Shown piece by piece: positions 59,660 through 64,000 of a DNA stretch of 64,000 bases; position 1 is the first letter of the stretch; each line of letters starts with the position of its first letter. A program made the translations under genes and the position numbers. The DNA comes from Streptomyces sp. RB17 (GTDB lineage Bacteria > Actinomycetota > Actinomycetes > Streptomycetales > Streptomycetaceae): NCBI RefSeq assembly GCF_009604455.1, contig NZ_WEGL01000001.1:62001-126000 (forward strand), given 5' to 3'. The notes under the pieces are model-generated. The model made no database searches and was not told the DNA's origin. It saw nothing but the letters and a program-made list of their open reading frames with translations.

Positions 59660-60409
59660 TCACTCCGGCGGGAAGTAGCAGGGATCCGAGCCGTAGCAGT
59701 TGAAGTACGGCGTCTCGAAGAGCCTGCCGGACAACGGCGCGTACCCGGTGGGAACCCACGAGGCGTCCAGCGCATGGTAGTACTCGTTGGAGTTCTCCAG
59801 CCGGTCCCCGTAACGCGGCCCGCTGTCCCAGCGGGCCATCGGCCCGTTGAGGTAGGCGCCGCCCATGGTGTCGGTGCCGCAGGGGTTGTCCGGCCAGAAG
59901 GAGATCTCCTCGTAGCACTGGGTGCTGACGGTCGGGAAGTACAGGGGCGGCCCCTCGTCGAGGATGAGGGTGGTGGTCAGGCGGGGCTGGCGGCCGTTGA
60001 GGTTGTTGCGCAGGACCGCGTCGTAGGAGCCGACGGTCCGGTCCCCGTAGCCGTACCAGATGTTCGCCTTGGTCTCGCGGATGTAGTCGCTGATCAGCCG
60101 GGTGCACAGGCCGGTCGGCTCGCACCAGGAGTCCTCGTCGTCGGCGGGCGAGGCCTGCGTCGTGACGGTCGGTTTCGCGGCGGAGCCGTCGAGCTGTTCC
60201 ACCTTGCCGTTCGCCAGCAGGGTCGAGCCGGCACAGGCCCAGGAGGCCAGGTCGCGCTGCTCGGCCGTGGTGACGCAGTGCCTGGTCGGTCCCGCGGGTA
60301 CGTCGGCGGTCAGGTCGCGGTGGTCGCCGTGGCCGGCGGCCGACGCCGTGCCCACGCTCAGCAGGACGGCGGCCAGGGCGGCGACGGTGGCCGCGATGAT
60401 TCTGCGCAT
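59660..60409 (-). CDS. Secreted protein of unknown function
   Basis: A 249-residue exported protein. The signal peptide MRRIIAATVAALAAVLLSVGTASA is cut after ASA. The mature part has seven Cys residues in paired contexts (HCVTTAEQ, WACAGS, WCEPTGLCTRL, QCYEE, NPCGTD, NCYGSDPCYF), suggesting disulfides, and several aromatic clusters. The N-terminal TRHCVTTAEQRDLAS looks like a lipase or Ig-like start but I cannot assign a family. GGAGG precedes the ATG. Confidence 0.75.
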   Translation of the reverse strand: MRRIIAATVAALAAVLLSVGTASAAGHGDHRDLTADVPAGPTRHCVTTAEQRDLASWACAGSTLLANGKVEQLDGSAAKPTVTTQASPADDEDSWCEPTGLCTRLISDYIRETKANIWYGYGDRTVGSYDAVLRNNLNGRQPRLTTTLILDEGPPLYFPTVSTQCYEEISFWPDNPCGTDTMGGAYLNGPMARWDSGPRYGDRLENSNEYYHALDASWVPTGYAPLSGRLFETPYFNCYGSDPCYFPPE

Positions 60410-60779
60410 GTTCCCTCCCCGTACGGACATCACCGTGCGAACTCGGTCGAAGGGGATGCTATGGAGCCTCGACCGGCCGCGGACAGAAGGGTTTTCGGTG
60501 CCTTCGCCCACTGCCCGGAAGCGGGACCGCCGGTTGTGCCGGGGAGGTGCCGGGCAGCGGCGGGGCCCCTGGTGGGGGAGAGGGGCGTGCCCCGGCCGGT
60601 CACACGGGGGACAGGCGGGGCACGACATCGGCACGCACCGGGCACACCGGCCCCCGAGGGCCACCACAGCCTCGCGGTGCGATCCGCGGCACCGGTGGCC
60701 GAAAGCCTGCCCCGGCGGCCCGGACCCCGCCGAGCACGGACGGGTTCACACCGATGGCCGTGAGTGCGAACCTGAGATC
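60410..60779. other. Divergent gap without recognised gene
   Basis: This 370-bp gap separates the divergent secreted-protein and flavoprotein genes. I find only GC-rich spacer, no convincing reading frame and no strong hairpin. It presumably contains both promoters. Confidence 0.5.
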
Positions 60780-62189
60780 ATGAGCCGTATCGAAGCGCCC
60801 CGTTCCGAAGACGCTGTGGCGACCGGCAGCCTCACCGACCGGCTCCTGTCCGGCCTGCCCGCCGAGGCCGTCCTGACCGACCCCGAGGTCACCACCTCCT
60901 ACGCCAACGACATGGCGAGCTTCTGCCCGGCCGGCTCCCCGGCCGTCGTCGTCCTGCCGCGCACCGTCGAACAGGTCCAGCACGTCATGCGCACCGCCAC
61001 CGAACTGCGCGTCCCGGTGGTCCCGCAGGGCGCCCGCAGCGGCCTGTCCGGCGCGGCGAACGCCACCGACGGCTGCATCGTGCTGTCGCTCACCAAGATG
61101 GACCGCATCCTGGAGATCAGCCCCGTCGACCGGATCGCCGTGGTCGAACCCGGCGTGATCAACGCGACCCTGTCCCGCGCGGTCGAGGAACACGGCCTGT
61201 ACTACCCGCCGGACCCCTCCAGCTGGGAGATGTGCACCATCGGCGGCAACATCGGCACGGGGTCCGGCGGCCTGTGCTGCGTCAAGTACGGGGTCACGGC
61301 CGAGTACGTGCTCGGCCTCGACGTGGTCCTGGCCGACGGCCGTCTGCTGTCCACCGGCCGCCGTACGGCGAAGGGGGTCGCGGGCTACGACCTCACCCGC
61401 CTGTTCGTCGGCTCCGAGGGCTCGCTCGGCATCGTCGTACGTGCCGTGCTCGCGCTCAGGCCCAAGCCGCCGCAGCAGCTGGTGCTGGCCGCCGAGTTCC
61501 CCTCCGCGGCGGCCGCCTGCGACGCCGTCTGCCGGATCATGGAGGGCGGTCACGTCCCGTCCCTCCTCGAACTGATGGACCGTACGACCGTCAAGGCGGT
61601 CAACGACCTCGCCCGCATGGACCTCCCGGAGACCACCGAGGCGCTGCTGCTGGCCGCCTTCGACACCCCGGACCCGGCCGCCGACCTCGCCGCCGTCGGC
61701 GCGCTGTGCGAGGCCGCCGGCGCCACCGAGGTGGTCCCGGCCGAGGACGCCGCCGAGTCCGAGATGCTGCTGAAGGCCCGGCGGCTCTCGCTGACCGCGC
61801 TGGAGGCGGTCAAGGGCACGACGATGATCGACGACGTGTGCGTGCCCCGCTCGCAGCTCGCCGCGATGCTGGAGGGCGTCGAGCGGATCGCCGAGAAGTA
61901 CGACCTGACCATCGGCGTCTGCGCGCACGCCGGCGACGGCAACACCCACCCCACCGTCTGCTTCGACGCGGCGGACCCCGACGAGTCCCGGCGGGCCCGC
62001 GAGTCCTTCGACGAGATCATGGCCCTCGGCCTGCAGCTCGGCGGCACCATCACCGGCGAACACGGCGTCGGCGTGCTGAAGAAGGAGTGGCTGGCCCGGG
62101 AGATCGGCCCGGTCGGGGTCGAGATGCAGCGCGCGGTGAAGCAGGCCTTCGACCCCTTGGGCATCCTCAACCCGGGCAAGGTGCTCTGA
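60780..62189 (+). CDS. FAD-linked oxidase (GlcD/D-lactate dehydrogenase type)
   Basis: A 469-residue VAO-family flavoprotein. The FAD-binding PCMH domain is VVLPRTVEQVQHVMRTATELRVPVVPQGARSGLSGAANATDGCIVLSL, GGNIGTGSGGLCCVKYGVTAEYVLGLDVVLADG, and DLTRLFVGSEGSLGIV. The C-terminal domain has CAHAGDGNTHPTV and GEHGVGVLKKEWL, the substrate and metal site of glycolate oxidase GlcD and D-lactate/2-hydroxyglutarate dehydrogenases. The exact 2-hydroxy acid is not determined. It is convergent with ssgG. Confidence 0.9.
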   Translation: MSRIEAPRSEDAVATGSLTDRLLSGLPAEAVLTDPEVTTSYANDMASFCPAGSPAVVVLPRTVEQVQHVMRTATELRVPVVPQGARSGLSGAANATDGCIVLSLTKMDRILEISPVDRIAVVEPGVINATLSRAVEEHGLYYPPDPSSWEMCTIGGNIGTGSGGLCCVKYGVTAEYVLGLDVVLADGRLLSTGRRTAKGVAGYDLTRLFVGSEGSLGIVVRAVLALRPKPPQQLVLAAEFPSAAAACDAVCRIMEGGHVPSLLELMDRTTVKAVNDLARMDLPETTEALLLAAFDTPDPAADLAAVGALCEAAGATEVVPAEDAAESEMLLKARRLSLTALEAVKGTTMIDDVCVPRSQLAAMLEGVERIAEKYDLTIGVCAHAGDGNTHPTVCFDAADPDESRRARESFDEIMALGLQLGGTITGEHGVGVLKKEWLAREIGPVGVEMQRAVKQAFDPLGILNPGKVL

Positions 62190-62206
62190 GTCCCCGGTAC
62201 CGCGCC

Positions 62207-62620
62207 TCACCGGGCGAGCAGCTGGTCGAGCGCGTCGTCGATGCCCAGCTGCCCGCCCTCGGCCCCCGGCGGCACGGCCCGCAGCGTCCGCTCCAGCCAG
62301 GCCGACACCTGCGGGACCGGCGCCTCCAGCAGCGCGTCCCCGTCCGGCGAGCTCAGCGCCATCAGCACGACACTGCGCCCCTCCGCCTTCGACGGCCACA
62401 CCCGCACGTCCCCCTGCCCGCACGGCCGGAACACGCCCTCCACCAGCAGATCGCGGGCGAACGTCCAGTTGACGGGGGAGTCGGAGTTGATGTGGAAGGT
62501 GATGTGGACGGCGTACGGATCGTCGGAGCGGTAGCTCAGCCGGGCCGGCACCGGGATGCCGCGCTCCGGCGACAGGATGAGCCTCAGTTCCAGCTCCCGT
62601 TCCACCACGGTGTGATGCAT
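62207..62620 (-). CDS. ssgG: SsgA-like sporulation/cell division regulator
   Basis: A 137-residue SALP protein. The family pattern VPARLSYRSDDPYAVHITFHINSDSPVNWTFARDLLVEGV is clear, followed by GDVRVWPS and a helical C terminus. SALPs are Streptomyces-specific proteins guiding septum placement, peptidoglycan synthesis and spore separation. By remembered synteny (between this oxidase and the DUF2510 gene) it is ssgG, which affects septum site selection. The ATG at 62620 has AAAGGAC upstream. Confidence 0.85.
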   Translation of the reverse strand: MHHTVVERELELRLILSPERGIPVPARLSYRSDDPYAVHITFHINSDSPVNWTFARDLLVEGVFRPCGQGDVRVWPSKAEGRSVVLMALSSPDGDALLEAPVPQVSAWLERTLRAVPPGAEGGQLGIDDALDQLLAR

Positions 62621-62866
62621 GACCTGCGGGTCCTTTCTGCCAGGGGTCTGCCGGGTCCGCTCGGAACGGGCCCGCACCGGGGGAGAGGGGGCAGGGGCCG
62701 GGCCATTACGCGGGTTCGGGAGAATTTTTTTCGCTTCACGTGTGAGGGCCGGGTACGGGATTGCCCGGAAAGGGGTGGGTCCTGCGGGACTGGCGCTGCG
62801 GGCTGCCGCGGTCTGATAGATGTGGAGGCCCCCATCCCACCCCCGAGCAGATACGGGACGACGGAC

Positions 62867-64000
62867 ATGAGCGCCCCAACCCCGGCCCCAGGTGACGACA
62901 GGCCCCGCGAGGGCTACTACCCGGACCCGTCCATCCCCGGATACGTCCGGTACTGGAACGGCGCCTCCTGGGTGCCCGGCACCAGCCGCCCGGCGCCGAA
63001 GGACGGCGAACCGCTCATCCCGCCGCCCGGTGTCCGTCCCGCGGCCCCGGCCGTCGAAGAGACGGGCCCGCACTTCTTCGACGAGGATCCCCAGCCGATG
63101 CCCTCCGGCCAGGACGGGCCGGGTACGTGGGCGCCCGACGGCCAGGGCGGGGCCGGTGCCGCCTGGGGCACCGACGGCCCAATCGGTGCGGGGCACGCCG
63201 GGTACGGCGACCAGGGCACGGGTGGGCAGGCCGGCGCCGCCGGCCGGGGCGCCGGATCGACGGGCGCCGGCGGTCGGGCGGGGCCGGGTGACTGGGGCGC
63301 CGGGCCATCGGCTGCCCAGGGCCCGCACGGGCAGCAGGGCGCCGGCGGCCACGGCGTGGGGCAGCCCGGCGCCGGTGGTCATGGTGCAGGGCAGCACGGA
63401 GCCCGTGACGGGCGCACCGCCTGGGGCGCCGACCCGAGGGTGTCCGCGGAAGGCGCGGACCGGCCGGCCGGCCAGGCGAGCGGCGCCGGCGGCCCGACGA
63501 CGCCCGCGGAGGGCGACGACCAGGACCCCGGCGGCACCTTCATCTTCCGCCGCCCGATCCCGGGGCCCGCGGCTGTCAGGGACGACGGCACGATGACGTT
63601 CCGCCCGGTGCCCGGCCAGAGCCGGCAGGGCGCACAGCCCGCGTCCGGCCCGCAGACCTCAGGCCCGCAGACCTCCGGCCCGGAATTCGGGGCGGACTCC
63701 GGTGCCGGGTCGCACGGCGCGGCCGGCGGCACGGGATACGGCGCCCGGGGACCGGGGTCCCCTTTCGACGCACAGGGGGCGCGGAGCGCCGGCGCCGACC
63801 CGCGTGCTTCCGGCTCGCCGGCGCCCGACGGGGCGGGGGCGTCGGGCTCGGGTGCGGGTGCGGCCGGTTCGTCCGCGGCGCCCGGTGGCTTCGGCCCGCA
63901 GGGTCCCGTCGGCGCGTCCACGCCGCCCTCCGCCGGGAACCCCGCTGCCTCGAACCCCTCCGCCGGTTTCCCGGCCGCAGGCCCCGGCTTCGGTGCCGGC
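62867..64000 (+). CDS. DUF2510-type Gly/Pro/Gln-rich protein (partial, 5' part)
   Basis: The frame is open to the window end (378 codons). The N terminus has a DUF2510-like module (GYYPDPSIPGYVRYWNGASWVPGTSRP), then more than 300 residues of Gly/Ala/Pro/Gln-rich low-complexity sequence with recurrent QG, GAG and SGP motifs and one structured-looking piece (GGTFIFRRPIPGPAAVRDDGTMTFRPVPGQ). DUF2510 proteins in actinobacteria often carry C-terminal membrane domains such as RDD, which would lie outside this window. It follows the ssgG promoter region divergently. Confidence 0.85.
   Translation, partial: MSAPTPAPGDDRPREGYYPDPSIPGYVRYWNGASWVPGTSRPAPKDGEPLIPPPGVRPAAPAVEETGPHFFDEDPQPMPSGQDGPGTWAPDGQGGAGAAWGTDGPIGAGHAGYGDQGTGGQAGAAGRGAGSTGAGGRAGPGDWGAGPSAAQGPHGQQGAGGHGVGQPGAGGHGAGQHGARDGRTAWGADPRVSAEGADRPAGQASGAGGPTTPAEGDDQDPGGTFIFRRPIPGPAAVRDDGTMTFRPVPGQSRQGAQPASGPQTSGPQTSGPEFGADSGAGSHGAAGGTGYGARGPGSPFDAQGARSAGADPRASGSPAPDGAGASGSGAGAAGSSAAPGGFGPQGPVGASTPPSAGNPAASNPSAGFPAAGPGFGAG

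Overview
The window is a high-GC chromosomal stretch from a Streptomyces. The evidence is the strong G/C bias at third codon positions, frequent GTG/TTG starts, ssrA-smpB next to ftsEX and prfB, an SsgA-like sporulation gene, a sigU/rsuA pair, an XRE/DUF397/ATPase triad, and DasR- and GlnR-type operators. From memory, the gene order (pkaA-pkaB-prfB-...-ftsE-ftsX-...-smpB; narK-nnaR; sigU-rsuA-helD-malic enzyme-hupA-murA; hpd; ssgG) follows the S. coelicolor SCO2974 to SCO2923 core region. I see no prophage, insertion sequence or CRISPR array. The differences from plain core genome are small repeats, duplications and local insertions.

Layout. 1-8.9 kb: two Ser/Thr kinases (the first cut by the window edge), peptide release factor 2, a repeat-rich LAETG wall-anchored protein, a small zinc-ribbon membrane protein, ftsEX, an S41 protease, smpB and tmRNA. 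9-13 kb: a secreted GH18 protein with a DasR-type box, an MFS permease whose TM8-TM9 loop carries a 13-residue minisatellite, and a divergent LysR regulator. 13-21.6 kb: an NMT1/SsuA-type ABC importer, divergent from a CitA/DcuS-type two-component system, then narK and nnaR for nitrate/nitrite assimilation with a GlnR-like box. 21.5-24.8 kb: an ATPase/XRE/DUF397 regulatory triad, a methyltransferase and a CGNR regulator. 25-33 kb: sigU-rsuA, a HelD-like RNA polymerase remodelling helicase, a structured small RNA or leader, malic enzyme, HU and murA, whose 3' end is tandemly duplicated. 33.3-36.1 kb: AlgH/YqgE, DUF3039, and a GH20 hexosaminidase under a DasR-type box. 36.4-43.2 kb: a three-gene molybdenum hydroxylase operon with two oddities (a ~470-residue low-complexity extension on the Fe-S subunit and loss of the usual catalytic Glu), then a SUKH-like gene. 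43.4-46.5 kb: a SigE-family ECF sigma factor with a membrane partner, tRNA-Cys plus an interrupted second copy, and an MFS permease. 46.8-48.6 kb: a DEAH-box helicase. 49-55.9 kb: an IclR regulator, APC permease, M20 deacylase, PucR regulator, GNAT and NSAR/OSBS-type enolase. Together these look like a complete D- to L-amino-acid salvage pathway through N-acylated intermediates. 55.9-64 kb: a secreted Lon-domain protease, a VapBC toxin-antitoxin pair, AsnC-hpd for tyrosine catabolism, two proteins of unknown function, a GlcD-like flavoprotein, ssgG, and the start of a DUF2510-type Pro/Gly-rich protein cut by the window end.

How the genes work together. Nutrient sensing dominates. Chitin and GlcNAc recovery is represented by GH18 and GH20 under DasR-like sites. 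Nitrogen uptake is represented by narK/nnaR and possibly the ABC importer under GlnR-like sites, with the D-amino-acid salvage cluster adding another nitrogen route. Tyrosine catabolism is represented by hpd with its AsnC regulator. These sit among housekeeping functions for division, translation rescue and chromosome organisation.
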